Shown: positions 1-9,821, counted from the first letter of the stretch. The stretch: 41,545 bases of DNA from Dichloromethanomonas sp964477085 (GCA_964477085.1 CAYZDF010000022.1:1-41545); one strand, 5' to 3'. Notes: generated by a model from the letters alone, not told the origin. Made by a program: numbers and translations.

Positions 1-1595
1 TCAGCAGCGTCGCCCTTGCCTTCAAAGTCCTTTAATGTCTTTTCAGCCTGGTAGGCTAGGGAATCCGCTTCATTCCTGGCATCGATCAATTCTCTCTGCT
101 TCTTGTCCTGTTCTGCGTTTGACTCAGCATCTTTACGCATCTTCTCAATCTCTTCTTTACTTAAGCCGGTCGATGCCGTGATGGTAACCTTCTGTTCATT
201 TCCGGTCGCCATATCCTTAGCGGAGACGTGAACGATACCATTCACATCGATATCAAATTTAACTTCGATCTGAGGTACTCCTCTGGGTGCAGGTGGAATA
301 CCGGTCAGTTGGAAACGGCCAAGGGTCTTATTATAGGTGGCCATCTCACGCTCACCCTGAAGGACGTGAATATCGACCGAAGTCTGGCTGTCTGCAGCCG
401 TAGAGAATACCTGAGACTTAGTGGTCGGAATCGTGGTGTTCCGCTCGATAATCCTGGTGAATACACCGCCAAGGGTCTCGATACCCAGGGAAAGCGGAGC
501 AACGTCAACCAGAACGATATCTTTCATTTCACCGCCCAGAACACCGCCCTGAATAGCAGCACCAAGGGCTACCACTTCATCAGGGTTAACCCCTTTGTGT
601 GGCTCTTTAGCACTGATTCGCTTGATCGCTTCCTGAACAGCAGGGATACGGGTTGATCCTCCTACAAGGATAACCTGATCAATTTCCTTAAAGGAGAGTT
701 TGGCATCTTCCATCGCCTGTCGAGTTGGGCCCATGGTGGCTTCCACCAGGTCTGCCGTCAGTTCTTCAAATTTTGCCCGAGTGATATTCATGTCCAGATG
801 AAGCGGGCCTTCTGCGGACATGGTGATAAACGGCAGATTGATGTTAGTCTGGGTTACGCCGGAAAGTTCAATTTTTGCTTTTTCAGCTGCTTCTTTTAGA
901 CGCTGCATGGCCATACGGTCTTTGGAAAGATCGACTGCATTGCTCTTTTTAAATTCTGATACAATGTAATCCATCAGCCTTTGATCGAAGTCGTCTCCGC
1001 CGAGATTGTTATTACCGCTGGTTGCTTTAACTTCAACCATACCCTGGCTGAGTTCAAGGATGGAAACGTCAAATGTTCCACCACCGAGGTCATAAACCAG
1101 TACGGTTTGATCATTTTCTTTATCCAGCCCATAAGCGAGAGCCGCAGCCGTCGGTTCGTTGATAATCCTCAAGACTTCCAGACCCGCAATCGTACCTGCA
1201 TCTTTGGTTGCTTGGCGTTGGGAGTCGGTGAAGTAGGCAGGAACGGTAATGACGGCTTGTTTAACAGTGGTACCCAGATATGCTTCTGCATCAGACTTCA
1301 GCTTCTGAAGAATCATCGCTGAAATTTCCTGGGGAGTATAAGATTTATCAAGTAGGGTGACCTTATGGTCTGATCCCATATGACGCTTAATAGAAATCAC
1401 TGTGTTATCGGGGTTGGATACAGCTTGGCGCTTGGCTACCTGGCCGACAAGTTTTTCTCCGGTCTTGGAAAAACCGACAACTGACGGGGTAATACGGGCA
1501 CCCTCAGGATTTGGAATGACAACAGGTTCTCCGCCTTCTAATACTGCCACACAGGAGTTGGTTGTACCTAAGTCGATACCAATTACTTTACTCAT
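1..1595 (-). CDS. dnaK: Molecular chaperone DnaK (Hsp70), 3' end outside window
   Basis: DnaK is the ATP-dependent Hsp70 chaperone that folds and protects cytosolic proteins together with GrpE and DnaJ. The gene starts at the ATG complementary to 1593-1595 and runs off the left edge, so about 531 N-terminal residues are present (full-length DnaK is about 610). The N-terminus reads MSKVIGIDLGTTNSCVAV, the phosphate-1 loop of the Hsp70 ATPase fold. The reading frame stays open through the whole ATPase domain and into the substrate-binding domain; the C-terminal lid is missing because of the window edge. It lies 53 bp after grpE in the same direction, as the third gene of the CIRCE-controlled hrcA-grpE-dnaK operon. 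A ribosome-binding site (AAGGAGG) precedes the start. Confidence 0.97.
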   Translation of the reverse strand, partial: MSKVIGIDLGTTNSCVAVLEGGEPVVIPNPEGARITPSVVGFSKTGEKLVGQVAKRQAVSNPDNTVISIKRHMGSDHKVTLLDKSYTPQEISAMILQKLKSDAEAYLGTTVKQAVITVPAYFTDSQRQATKDAGTIAGLEVLRIINEPTAAALAYGLDKENDQTVLVYDLGGGTFDVSILELSQGMVEVKATSGNNNLGGDDFDQRLMDYIVSEFKKSNAVDLSKDRMAMQRLKEAAEKAKIELSGVTQTNINLPFITMSAEGPLHLDMNITRAKFEELTADLVEATMGPTRQAMEDAKLSFKEIDQVILVGGSTRIPAVQEAIKRISAKEPHKGVNPDEVVALGAAIQGGVLGGEMKDIVLVDVAPLSLGIETLGGVFTRIIERNTTIPTTKSQVFSTAADSQTSVDIHVLQGEREMATYNKTLGRFQLTGIPPAPRGVPQIEVKFDIDVNGIVHVSAKDMATGNEQKVTITASTGLSKEEIEKMRKDAESNAEQDKKQRELIDARNEADSLAYQAEKTLKDFEGKGDAA

Positions 1596-1648
1596 TTTAT
1601 ATTTCCTCCTTTATTCTTCTAAAAGATATAAAGCCTAATTTTCAACTT

Positions 1649-2200
1649 CTAGCTTGAAACTTTAACTCTGCTGGGTCTAAGAACTTTATCCTTAAGGTAA
1701 TAACCTTTCTGCAGTTCTTCCAGAACAAAATTCTCACCTTGATCAGATTCCTCCCTGAGTAAAGCTTCATGGAGGTTAGGATCAAATTCCTGACTGACAG
1801 CTTCAATGGTCTTAAGCCCTTCATCCTCAAGCACTTTATGAAACTGTCTGAGGATCATCTCGATTCCCTGAGACAAGGACTCAAAATCCTTATTATTGCG
1901 GCTGGACTCAACCGCCCTTTCAAAATTATCCAATACAGGAAGCAGAGAAAGGATCATTCTTTCTGAAGCATACTTGGCTGCTTCCTCTTTTTCCTTCTGG
2001 GTTCTCTTACGGAAGTTATCAAATTCGGCCTTCAGCCTTTGCATGTGTTGATAGTATTCTTCAGCTTTGGCCTGACTCTCTTCAAGTTCCTTTTGCAGGG
2101 TACTTAATTCATTATTCTCTGTGTCCATCGCAGGAGAATCAATATTCTCCTCTTTAACCTCCTGCAAGTTATCCACATCCTGAGTCTTTTGTTCTCTCAC
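1649..2200 (-). CDS. grpE: Nucleotide exchange factor GrpE
   Basis: GrpE releases ADP from DnaK and acts as a thermosensor of the chaperone cycle. The 183-residue protein has an acidic, low-complexity N-terminus (about 1-35), a long coiled-coil helix (about 36-100, including QRLKAEFDNFRKRTQKEKEE) and a C-terminal beta domain ending with a GYYLKDKVLRPSRVKVS stretch, which matches the GrpE signature. The start is a GTG behind an AGGAGG site. It lies 15 bp after hrcA and 53 bp before dnaK, as expected for a heat-shock operon repressed by HrcA. Confidence 0.96.
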   Translation of the reverse strand: MREQKTQDVDNLQEVKEENIDSPAMDTENNELSTLQKELEESQAKAEEYYQHMQRLKAEFDNFRKRTQKEKEEAAKYASERMILSLLPVLDNFERAVESSRNNKDFESLSQGIEMILRQFHKVLEDEGLKTIEAVSQEFDPNLHEALLREESDQGENFVLEELQKGYYLKDKVLRPSRVKVSS

Positions 2201-2215
2201 AGAACCGCCTCCTTT

Positions 2216-3265
2216 CTAAGTCCTGATTCTTCGATGCTTATTGGTAAGCATCTCCGTGAGACTCTTAGTCAAATAATCAACGATGGTAATCGCTTTGCTG
2301 TAGTCCATCCGGGTAGGGCCTAATACACCGATCGAACCGATTTGTTTACCGTTGATATGGTAAGTGGCTGAGATCACGCTGCAGTCTTTAAACACTTCAT
2401 CAGGGTTCTCAGATCCAATAGTAATACTCATACCATTGTTGTCAGATTTTAACAGCTCTATGAGTTTACTGTTCTCCTCAAAGACAGAGAAGAGATTCTT
2501 AACTTTGTTTAGATCCCGGAATTCCGGCTGGTTCAGCATATTAAGAGTTCCACCCAAGTAGATCCGATCAGAACCAATACCATCTTTATCGTCAAACATC
2601 CGCTCCAGGACACTCATCATGCCATCGATCATGCGACGCTTCTTGGAAAGCTCGCTGTAGATCTCATTGATAAGACCTCTTTTGAGATCCTGAACACGGG
2701 TACCACTCATTTTTTCGTTAAAGATATTGGCTAGAATCTGCAGTTCTTCTGGTGTGGTATCATGACCGATTTCTACGATATTATTCTCTACCGAACCATT
2801 TTCTTTTACCGTAACCATAATCGCTTTACCCTGTTCATAGGGTAAAAAATAGAGTCGTTTGAGGACACTATTCCTGCTCTTGGGTCCCATGACAAGACTG
2901 GTTAAGCTGGTAACCTGAGAGATCAATTTTCCTGTGTATTCGATTACTTCCTGGACTTCATTCAACCGGTGTGTAATCTCCTGGTTAATCGTCTTTTGTT
3001 CTTCTTCATTTAACACCATGGGGTCCATCAGATAATTAACATAGTAACGGTAACCTGAATCTGAAGGTATCCTACCTGCCGAGGTATGTGGCTGTTCAAT
3101 GAGTCCCAGCTCTTCCAGATCAGCCATCTCGTTGCGGATCGTTGCAGGAGAAACTCCAAGCTCAAACTTCTTAGAAATCGTCCTTGAGCCAACGGGTTCG
3201 GCGGTGGCGATATAATCCTGCACAATGGCTTTCAGTATTTTTTGCTTCCTCTCATCCATTTCCAC
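2216..3265 (-). CDS. hrcA: Heat-inducible transcription repressor HrcA
   Basis: HrcA binds the CIRCE operator and represses class I heat-shock genes; its activity depends on GroEL. The 349-residue protein has an N-terminal winged-helix domain (about 1-75, with SRTISKKFELGVSPATIRNE and the HTSAGRIPSDSGYRYYV segment), a GAF-like domain and an inserted dimerisation domain, all typical of the family. It is the first gene of the operon; a perfect CIRCE element and a sigma-A-type promoter lie 18-86 bp upstream, so it represses itself. The start is a GTG preceded by GGAGGTGG. Confidence 0.97.
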   Translation of the reverse strand: MEMDERKQKILKAIVQDYIATAEPVGSRTISKKFELGVSPATIRNEMADLEELGLIEQPHTSAGRIPSDSGYRYYVNYLMDPMVLNEEEQKTINQEITHRLNEVQEVIEYTGKLISQVTSLTSLVMGPKSRNSVLKRLYFLPYEQGKAIMVTVKENGSVENNIVEIGHDTTPEELQILANIFNEKMSGTRVQDLKRGLINEIYSELSKKRRMIDGMMSVLERMFDDKDGIGSDRIYLGGTLNMLNQPEFRDLNKVKNLFSVFEENSKLIELLKSDNNGMSITIGSENPDEVFKDCSVISATYHINGKQIGSIGVLGPTRMDYSKAITIVDYLTKSLTEMLTNKHRRIRT

Positions 3266-3283
3266 AAGGCCACCTCCAAGTTG

Positions 3284-3310
3284 TTAGCACTCTCATCAGG
3301 TGAGTGCTAA
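3284..3310 (-). promoter_or_regulatory. CIRCE operator of the hrcA-grpE-dnaK operon
   Basis: Perfect inverted repeat TTAGCACTC, nine bases, GAGTGCTAA, identical to the CIRCE consensus that HrcA binds. It lies between the promoter and the hrcA start, so repressor binding would block transcription and could also affect the mRNA leader. Confidence 0.97.
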
Positions 3311-3322
3311 TATTCTGACCTT

Positions 3323-3351
3323 ACATTAGCACGAAGGTAAAAGATTGTCAA
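3323..3351 (-). promoter_or_regulatory. Sigma-A-type promoter of the heat-shock operon
   Basis: On the minus strand TTGACA (3346-3351) is followed after 17 bases by TAATGT (3323-3328). The CIRCE repeat starts 12 bases downstream of the -10 box, the usual layout for HrcA-repressed promoters. Confidence 0.8.
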
Positions 3352-3538
3352 GATTATATTGGTAATTTTAATGGATGAATTTANNNNNNNNNNNNNNNNN
3401 NNNNNNNNNNNNNNNNNNNNNNNNNNNNNNNNNNNNNNNNNNNNNNNNNNNNNNNNNNNNNNNNNNNNNNNNNNNNNNNNNNNGCACGAAGGTAAAAGAT
3501 TGTCAAGATTATATTGGTAATTTTAATGGATGAATTTA
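3329..3538. repeat. 100-N assembly gap flanked by identical 55-bp direct copies
   Basis: Positions 3384-3483 are N. The 55 bases before the gap (3329-3383) are repeated exactly after it (3484-3538). The two contig ends therefore most likely overlap, and the gap is a scaffolding artefact rather than missing sequence. If so, the true distance between hrcA and hemW is about 155 bp shorter than shown. Confidence 0.85.
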
Positions 3539-3557
3539 GTGTTTTTCAAAAGCATTC

Positions 3558-4856
3558 TTACTGAATAAAATCCAGAATAATTGAATTCGCGATGAAATAA
3601 TAAGAGGGGTTAATCATCAGTCTTTCTTCAGACAAAAACAAGACGTTTCTATCCATATAGTTTGCCATAATCTGGCCATAAATATCCTGAATGTTGAACA
3701 TAAATTTGTTATTAAACTCTCCGATATCGATACCTTTGGCTGTTCGAAGTCCAAGCATCATGTATTCGGAGATAAGCTGTTTTGGAGTAAGAACCTCCGT
3801 CTCCTCTAGGTCAAAAGGTTTCTTCTCGGATTTAAGCATTCGGGTGTAGGCTGTAATATTCTCGATGTTCTTGGTTCTTATCGCCTGTATACAGGAAACA
3901 GCACCAGGGCCTAAGCCAATATAGTCCTCACTCCGCCAGTAGGATAAATTATGCCGACATTCATAACCCTGTCTGGCAAAGTTGGAGATCTCGTAATGGT
4001 CATACCCTTTTTCCTGCAGAAAGCCGACAGCCCATTCATACATATCAGCCTGCAGGTCATCATCAGGAAGAAAATCTTCACGCTTTACTGGTGATTCCAG
4101 GTCACTTTGGATTTCAAAGGGATGCTCTATAGAGAGCTCAAATGTGCTTTGGGTAAGATGATTGGAAGAACAGGTAGAATTCCAGGTCTTTTGAGCCGTT
4201 TGCTCTGACAAGTATCTTCTCCCCAATGGTGTATCCTCTTCCAAGGTCAGGGCATAGATGGATAGGTGTTGTGGTGATAATTCCACTGCTCTATTAAGCG
4301 AGTCCTGCCAGTCTTCCATGATTTGTCCGGGCAAACCAAAGATAAGGTCCAGATTAAGGTTGCTAAAGCCGGCCCGTCTGACGAGACTTACAGCTTGATC
4401 AATGTCTTTGGATGTATGTATCCTTCCGATTTTCTTCAACAGGATGTCGTTGTAGCTCTGAACACCTAAGGATATACGGTTTATTCCATAGTTTTTCAGA
4501 ACATCCAACTTTTCAGCATCTAGTGTCCCTGGATTGGCTTCAACAGTCTTTTCAATGTTTGGTTTGTCTTGAATAACAAAATGCTGATGGATCTCACCCA
4601 GTAATCGATCCAGTTGGTTAGGGCTAAGGACGGTAGGCGTACCACCTCCTAAGAAAAGAGAAGAAACCCCATGAGGGGCTTCCATATTGCGTAAAGCTAT
4701 TTCTCGTTTTACCCCGCTGAGATAAGAAGATATCAAATCTGAATCTCCGTAAAACTGTTTGTTCCGCACTTGCACTGCGGAAAGAGGAAGCGAATAAAAC
4801 GTACAGTAGGAACATTTTTTTAGACAAAACGGTACATGAACATAAAGTGACGTCAT
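3558..4856 (-). CDS. hemW: HemW-like radical SAM protein (heme chaperone, formerly 'coproporphyrinogen III oxidase-like')
   Basis: HemW is a radical SAM family protein that binds heme and is thought to deliver it to respiratory enzymes. The N-terminus has the [4Fe-4S] motif C11-x3-C15-x2-C18 followed by F20. HemW carries Phe in this place where true HemN has Cys. The GGGTPT motif, the LGVQS segment and the C-terminal HemN_C region (LPDDDLQADMYE, NFARQGYECRHNLSYW, GPGAVS) follow in family order. At 432 residues it is longer than the usual 370-400, because about 45 polar residues are inserted around residues 218-265, between TPLGRRY and LPDDDLQ. It sits between lepA and hrcA, a common position in Clostridia. 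The start is ATG at 4854-4856. Confidence 0.93.
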   Translation of the reverse strand: MTSLYVHVPFCLKKCSYCTFYSLPLSAVQVRNKQFYGDSDLISSYLSGVKREIALRNMEAPHGVSSLFLGGGTPTVLSPNQLDRLLGEIHQHFVIQDKPNIEKTVEANPGTLDAEKLDVLKNYGINRISLGVQSYNDILLKKIGRIHTSKDIDQAVSLVRRAGFSNLNLDLIFGLPGQIMEDWQDSLNRAVELSPQHLSIYALTLEEDTPLGRRYLSEQTAQKTWNSTCSSNHLTQSTFELSIEHPFEIQSDLESPVKREDFLPDDDLQADMYEWAVGFLQEKGYDHYEISNFARQGYECRHNLSYWRSEDYIGLGPGAVSCIQAIRTKNIENITAYTRMLKSEKKPFDLEETEVLTPKQLISEYMMLGLRTAKGIDIGEFNNKFMFNIQDIYGQIMANYMDRNVLFLSEERLMINPSYYFIANSIILDFIQ

Positions 4857-4959
4857 TATTATCCCACCATATTATTGTGATCAGCCAATTATCTTTTCTG
4901 ATTATCTTTTAAAATTAGGCATAAATTCAGTTGAAAAAAACATTTATTGACTTAACGGA

Positions 4960-6768
4960 TCAGTCATCATCCATCTTGAGAACAGCCATAAAAGCATCTT
5001 GTGGAATTTCCACGTTTCCAACCTGTTTCATGCGCTTTTTACCTTCTTTTTGTTTCTCCAACAGCTTTCTCTTACGGGAAATATCACCGCCATAGCACTT
5101 GGCCAGAACATCCTTCCGCATGGCCCGGATATTTTCTCTGGCGACGACTTTTGAGCCAATAACTGCTTGTACCGGTATTTCAAACATTTGACGGGGAATG
5201 AGACCGCGCAGCTTTTCCACAAGCTTCCTTCCCCTCTGGTAGGCTTTATCCCGATGCACGATGAAAGAAAGTGCATCGACTATTTCACCGTTTAGCAGGA
5301 TGTCCAGTTTAACCAGATTGGCAATTTTATAACCAATCAGTTCATAATCTAATGATGCATAGCCTTTGGTTCTGGATTTCAGCTGGTCGAAGTAATCATA
5401 GACGATCTCACTTAAGGGCAGCTCGTAGTAGAGGCTGACCCTCGCTTCCGTGATATAGTCCATATTGATGAAGGTTCCCCTTTTCTCCTGATTCAACTCC
5501 ATGATTGTACCAACATATTCAGAAGGAACCATAATGGAAGCCTTGACCATGGGTTCTTCAATGGATTCGATTCTGCCTTCAGGTGGCAGCAAAGCAGGGT
5601 TATCAATCAGGATCTGTTCCAGATTGGTGGTATTCACCCGATAAACAACGCTCGGGGCCGTGGTGATGATGGAAAGGCCAAACTCCCTTTCCAGTCTTTC
5701 CTGGATAATCTCCATATGGAGCAGACCTAAAAAGCCGCAGCGGAAACCGAATCCAAGTGCTGCCGATGTTTCATTCTCATACATCAGACTGGCATCGTTT
5801 AATTGAAGTTTTTCCAAGGCATCTTTTAATCGATCATAATCGGATGTTTCCACAGGATAAAGTCCGCAGAACACCATGGACACTGCTTTACGATAACCAG
5901 GCAGTGGCTCGGGTGCAGGTCGGTCAGCATTCGTCACAGTATCGCCTACCCGGGTATCACCGACGTTTTTGATGCTACCGGCAATATAGCCTACCTGCCC
6001 GGCCCTTAACTCCTCAATAATAGTCATGGCCGGAGTAAATACCCCGACTTCGGTAATTTCAAAGACTTTGCCCGAAGACATCATCTTGATATTCGTTCCT
6101 TTGGCCACTTTGCCGTCAAATACCCGGATATAAGGAATTGCCCCTTTATAGGAATCAAACTTGGAGTCAAAGATTAATGATTTCAGTGGCTTTTCGTCAT
6201 CTCCTTTGGGGGGCGGGATGCGTTTAACGATAGCTTCAAGAATTTCTTCAACACCCAGTCCACTTTTGGCAGAGGCCAGAATGGCGTCACTGGCATCAAG
6301 ACCGATCACATCTTCGATTTCTTGTTTGACCCGATCCGGTTCAGCACTCGGTAAATCAATTTTATTAATCACAGGGATGATCTCCAGATCATTTTCCAAA
6401 GCCAGATAAACATTGGCCAGGGTCTGTGCCTCAATCCCCTGTGCTGCATCAACGACAAGCAGTGCTCCCTCGCAGGCGGCCAGACTTCTCGATACTTCAT
6501 ACGAAAAATCCACGTGCCCGGGAGTATCTATTAGGTTCAGTTCATATACCTCGCCGTCTTTTGCCTTGTAGCGCAGCCGAACCGCTTGCAGCTTGATGGT
6601 GATCCCCCGTTCTCTTTCCAGATCCATGGAATCAAGCACTTGCTCTTTCAGCTCACGGGTCGACAATGTCCCTGTATATTCAATCAGACGGTCAGCCAAC
6701 GTGGACTTGCCGTGATCGATATGGGCAATAATAGAAAAATTTCGTATTTTAGACGACGCTTGTGCCAT
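4960..6768 (-). CDS. lepA: Elongation factor 4 (LepA), ribosomal back-translocase GTPase
   Basis: LepA is a translational GTPase that acts on stalled or mis-translocated ribosomes and in 30S biogenesis. The 602-residue length is standard. The GTPase motifs are all visible: G1 AHIDHGKS near residue 15, G2/G3 with RERGITI and DTPGHVDF, G4 NKIDLP, then EF-G-like domains and the LepA-specific C-terminus (AKCYGGDISRKRKLLEKQKE, GKKRMKQVG). It begins at ATG 6766-6768 behind GGGGAGAG. It is co-directional with hemW and hrcA, but 103 bp separate it from hemW, so co-transcription is likely but not shown. Confidence 0.98.
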   Translation of the reverse strand: MAQASSKIRNFSIIAHIDHGKSTLADRLIEYTGTLSTRELKEQVLDSMDLERERGITIKLQAVRLRYKAKDGEVYELNLIDTPGHVDFSYEVSRSLAACEGALLVVDAAQGIEAQTLANVYLALENDLEIIPVINKIDLPSAEPDRVKQEIEDVIGLDASDAILASAKSGLGVEEILEAIVKRIPPPKGDDEKPLKSLIFDSKFDSYKGAIPYIRVFDGKVAKGTNIKMMSSGKVFEITEVGVFTPAMTIIEELRAGQVGYIAGSIKNVGDTRVGDTVTNADRPAPEPLPGYRKAVSMVFCGLYPVETSDYDRLKDALEKLQLNDASLMYENETSAALGFGFRCGFLGLLHMEIIQERLEREFGLSIITTAPSVVYRVNTTNLEQILIDNPALLPPEGRIESIEEPMVKASIMVPSEYVGTIMELNQEKRGTFINMDYITEARVSLYYELPLSEIVYDYFDQLKSRTKGYASLDYELIGYKIANLVKLDILLNGEIVDALSFIVHRDKAYQRGRKLVEKLRGLIPRQMFEIPVQAVIGSKVVARENIRAMRKDVLAKCYGGDISRKRKLLEKQKEGKKRMKQVGNVEIPQDAFMAVLKMDDD

Positions 6769-7032
6769 TGTTTATTTCTCTCCCCAAATATATTACAGCA
6801 CATAATTATAACAAAAAAACGCACCTTAAAGCAATATGCGCCAATAGATACGTTATCAGAGAACAATCCTTTAGCAACGCGTCCATATATAGATTCATGT
6901 ACAGATCCAAGCTTAGTATGAACCAGAACCGTATATCATGGACATTTAGAACAGGATGTTTCCCTGTTTAAAAATATTGAAAGGTAAAAATGACTTTTGG
7001 CTTTGAAGCATTTAGAAGCGTGGATTGTTTTC

Positions 7033-8595
7033 TTATCTTTTAAGTTTACGTCCGATCATGTTCATGGCCATCGCATACTCTTCCATCTTAAGCAAGCGGG
7101 TCATCAGAGCAAAGAAGACGGCTCCAACTAATCCTCCGCTTACCAGCACGACCAAAGAGCCAAATTTATTGATTCCCAGCCATGGTGTTAAAAGATCCGC
7201 CCAGAACATAACGATCACACCCATAACAGCTGCTGCCACTAACGTTTTGAAAAAAGTAACTAGAATCCGTTTTCCATCGATCCTGCCTAAGATGCGGCGA
7301 AGTATGGCAAAAAGAAGAAGCATCTGGATCAAGGCCCCGAGAGTAACGGCCAAAGCTAACCCACCGTGGGCCAGGGGGCCGACAAGGACATACATCCAGA
7401 CAATACTGGCAGCCATCGCAATAACTCCCAGGATAACAGGCATCCAAGTATTCTGCAAAGCGTAAAACGCTCTCGGTAGTATTTGAATAATAGCTTGAGC
7501 GGTAATCCCCAGTGTGAAATAGAATAGAGGAACAGCCGTGGCTTCCGTATCCGCAGGACCAAACTCCCCATGCTCAAAAAGCACCCGTATCAAGGGAAAT
7601 CGAAGGACAACCATTCCAATCGATATCGGAACCGTGATAAAGATAATGAGCCTGATGGCACCGGAGATCGTTTCCAGGAAATCTTTCAGTTTTTTTAAGG
7701 CTGCCTGCTCGGACAGGGTTGGAAATACAGCTACCCCGATGGCTAAAGCGAATATTCCGACCGGTAATTGGAAAAGGCGATAAGAATACCAGACAGCCGT
7801 GAGGCTTCCGGGGACCAGTGCTGAGCCCAGATTGGAATTGACGATAACCTGAAATTGGTTCAAGGTATACATGATAATAATGGGCAAAGAAAGCAGCACA
7901 ATCTTCTTAACCCCTGGATGTTTAAAATCAATAATAGGATAATAGTGAAGTCCTACCCGACGGAGAGCGGGAACCTGTACCAGGAAATTGGCAGCAGCTC
8001 CAATTACTACCCCAAGAGCAAACCCTGCAATACTCCGGGCATCTCCGGAATCGGCAAAAATTGCTCCGAACAGGATGATACATGCATTGTAGAGAACGGT
8101 TCCGATGGCTGACGGCCAAAATATCTTATAGGAATTAAGAATACCCATGGTGATCCCGCTCAAAGCCAGTATTACGGGTTGGAGCAGGAGAATCCGGGTA
8201 AGATAGACGGCCAGCTCCTGGTTCTCAGGCGTGAAACCCGGAACCTGAAGCATAATGAATTTTGGAGTTAGAATCATCGCCATGATGACTAGACAACAGA
8301 GAAAGAGGAATATCAGGTTGGTAACCGAGCTAACCACCTTCCAACCTTCTTCTTCTTTTCCCTTAGCGATGTATTCGGAGAGAACGGGAATAAAGGCAGC
8401 ACTTAATACCCCCCCGACTAAAAGCCAATAGAGAAGGTCAGGGAGGATAAATGCTGTGTTATAAGCGTCAGTCGCACCGGTCTTGCCAAAAAGGCCAGCC
8501 ATCAATGATTCGCGGACAAAACCCAGGAATCTCGATACCAGATTAGCAACCATTAAAAAGCCTGCCACTTTGATCATTTTTTGGGTATTAGACAT
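7033..8595 (-). CDS. murJ: Lipid II flippase MurJ (MviN family)
   Basis: MurJ flips the peptidoglycan precursor lipid II across the membrane. The protein has about 14 hydrophobic segments and family motifs early on (NLVSRFLGFVRESLMAGLFG, GATDAYNTAFILPDLLYWLL, GGVLSAAFIPVLSEY). The start is placed at the ATG 8593-8595 (MSNTQKMIKVAG), since GAGGG lies just upstream. A TTG 15 bases earlier would place that ribosome-binding site inside the gene. Length is 520 residues. Neighbours are lepA downstream and spoIIP upstream, both in the same direction. Confidence 0.93.
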   Translation of the reverse strand: MSNTQKMIKVAGFLMVANLVSRFLGFVRESLMAGLFGKTGATDAYNTAFILPDLLYWLLVGGVLSAAFIPVLSEYIAKGKEEEGWKVVSSVTNLIFLFLCCLVIMAMILTPKFIMLQVPGFTPENQELAVYLTRILLLQPVILALSGITMGILNSYKIFWPSAIGTVLYNACIILFGAIFADSGDARSIAGFALGVVIGAAANFLVQVPALRRVGLHYYPIIDFKHPGVKKIVLLSLPIIIMYTLNQFQVIVNSNLGSALVPGSLTAVWYSYRLFQLPVGIFALAIGVAVFPTLSEQAALKKLKDFLETISGAIRLIIFITVPISIGMVVLRFPLIRVLFEHGEFGPADTEATAVPLFYFTLGITAQAIIQILPRAFYALQNTWMPVILGVIAMAASIVWMYVLVGPLAHGGLALAVTLGALIQMLLLFAILRRILGRIDGKRILVTFFKTLVAAAVMGVIVMFWADLLTPWLGINKFGSLVVLVSGGLVGAVFFALMTRLLKMEEYAMAMNMIGRKLKR

Positions 8596-8719
8596 TCGCA
8601 GTACCCTCAAAAAACTTTATCACGAATCTACATTCGCTAAGATGTCTTCCTAAATATATTCCTATTTAAAATTATTACACATTCATATAGCATAAAAATC
8701 ATGGCTACTGCGAATTATA

Positions 8720-9736
8720 TCACTTTTCCAGATAAGCCTTCAATACTTCGGCTAAAGGTTCAGTTACCGCCATAGCTTCCTCCATGGTATTCAACTGGCT
8801 TCCGATCTCGAAGAGGAGGGCCCCGTTGGTTAGATGCTGGTTGTAACGAGCTTCGGAAGCATATCGGATCTTGGTAAAGAACAAGCCCGGATACTTCTCT
8901 TCGGCAATGCTCATGATTTCATCGGCGATCTTATTATTCTTTTCCCAATTGGGGTTCTTCTGTCCTAAAACAATCATCACTTTCGCTGTCTCTGTTCCAT
9001 TGATGTTAACGGTTGATTTGCCCACTTGCGGCGGAAGTCCATCGCGGTGGATATCCAGGAGGATTCTGATGGTTGGGTTCTCCTCCAAAAGCTTTTTGGC
9101 AGTCTGGTATGAATGGTCGTAAGATTCGATATATATCTTATCATTGACCTCGGTACTATGAGTGGTCAAGATTCCCTTCTTGAGCAGCTCTTGGGTTAAA
9201 ATCTTTCCGAACTCCACGATTTCGCCGTTTTCCCCGCCTGATACCCGATCTTCACCCCCATCACCTGCATATGACTCTGCGTTATGCGTATGGTAAATAC
9301 CTACCAAAACATCGTGTTTACTAGTAATTGGAGCTGGTTCGTTATAAAAAGGATTATCCAGCGGTTCGAGAATAGGACCCTCCATCTCAGGGTCGTTGGG
9401 GTAATAAGCCCATCCGATCCAAGGGAGACCTTCTTTAGGGGGTGCATAAAAACTTAGAAAATAGGTCCGGGCGTCAGAAATATTAACACCAGTCAAAAGA
9501 TACATTCCTAAGCCAGCTACTGAATAACGAACACTGTTGATATATTCGCGTTCAGGCTGAGACAATCCTGGAACTCCTTCTAATAAGACCATTTCAAAAG
9601 GGAAGCTCTTTTCAGACAGGAGCCTGATCAGATGGTGTGAGCTATCATTGGTTATACTAAAATGTAAAAAGAAGACAAAGATGGCTAAAAAGACTATGAT
9701 TCCAACCGTTCTTACCCAGGTGTTTTGATAAAACAA
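8720..9736 (-). CDS. spoIIP: Stage II sporulation protein P (SpoIIP), spore engulfment hydrolase
   Basis: SpoIIP is a membrane-anchored amidase/endopeptidase that works with SpoIID and SpoIIM to degrade septal peptidoglycan during engulfment. The 338-residue protein has one N-terminal membrane segment (about 8-27, TVGIIVFLAIFVFFLHF) and the C-terminal SpoIIP domain with IYHTHNAESY and LLDIHRDGLP, which contain the likely metal-binding His residues and acidic partners. The start is TTG behind GGGGGGAGTG. Its presence says the organism forms endospores. In many relatives gpr lies next to spoIIP; gpr is not seen here. Confidence 0.94.
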   Translation of the reverse strand: MFYQNTWVRTVGIIVFLAIFVFFLHFSITNDSSHHLIRLLSEKSFPFEMVLLEGVPGLSQPEREYINSVRYSVAGLGMYLLTGVNISDARTYFLSFYAPPKEGLPWIGWAYYPNDPEMEGPILEPLDNPFYNEPAPITSKHDVLVGIYHTHNAESYAGDGGEDRVSGGENGEIVEFGKILTQELLKKGILTTHSTEVNDKIYIESYDHSYQTAKKLLEENPTIRILLDIHRDGLPPQVGKSTVNINGTETAKVMIVLGQKNPNWEKNNKIADEIMSIAEEKYPGLFFTKIRYASEARYNQHLTNGALLFEIGSQLNTMEEAMAVTEPLAEVLKAYLEK

Positions 9737-9821
9737 GGTGCACTCCCCCCTTCCATAATTAGGAATATGTGGGACAGCCCCTGCTTAGAACTCAAGCCAA
9801 ACATCATATTAAAAATCGAGC

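Noticed and set aside
3329..3538. 55-bp direct repeats as target-site or attachment-site duplication
   Set aside because: They exactly flank an N-gap and are better explained by contig overlap.
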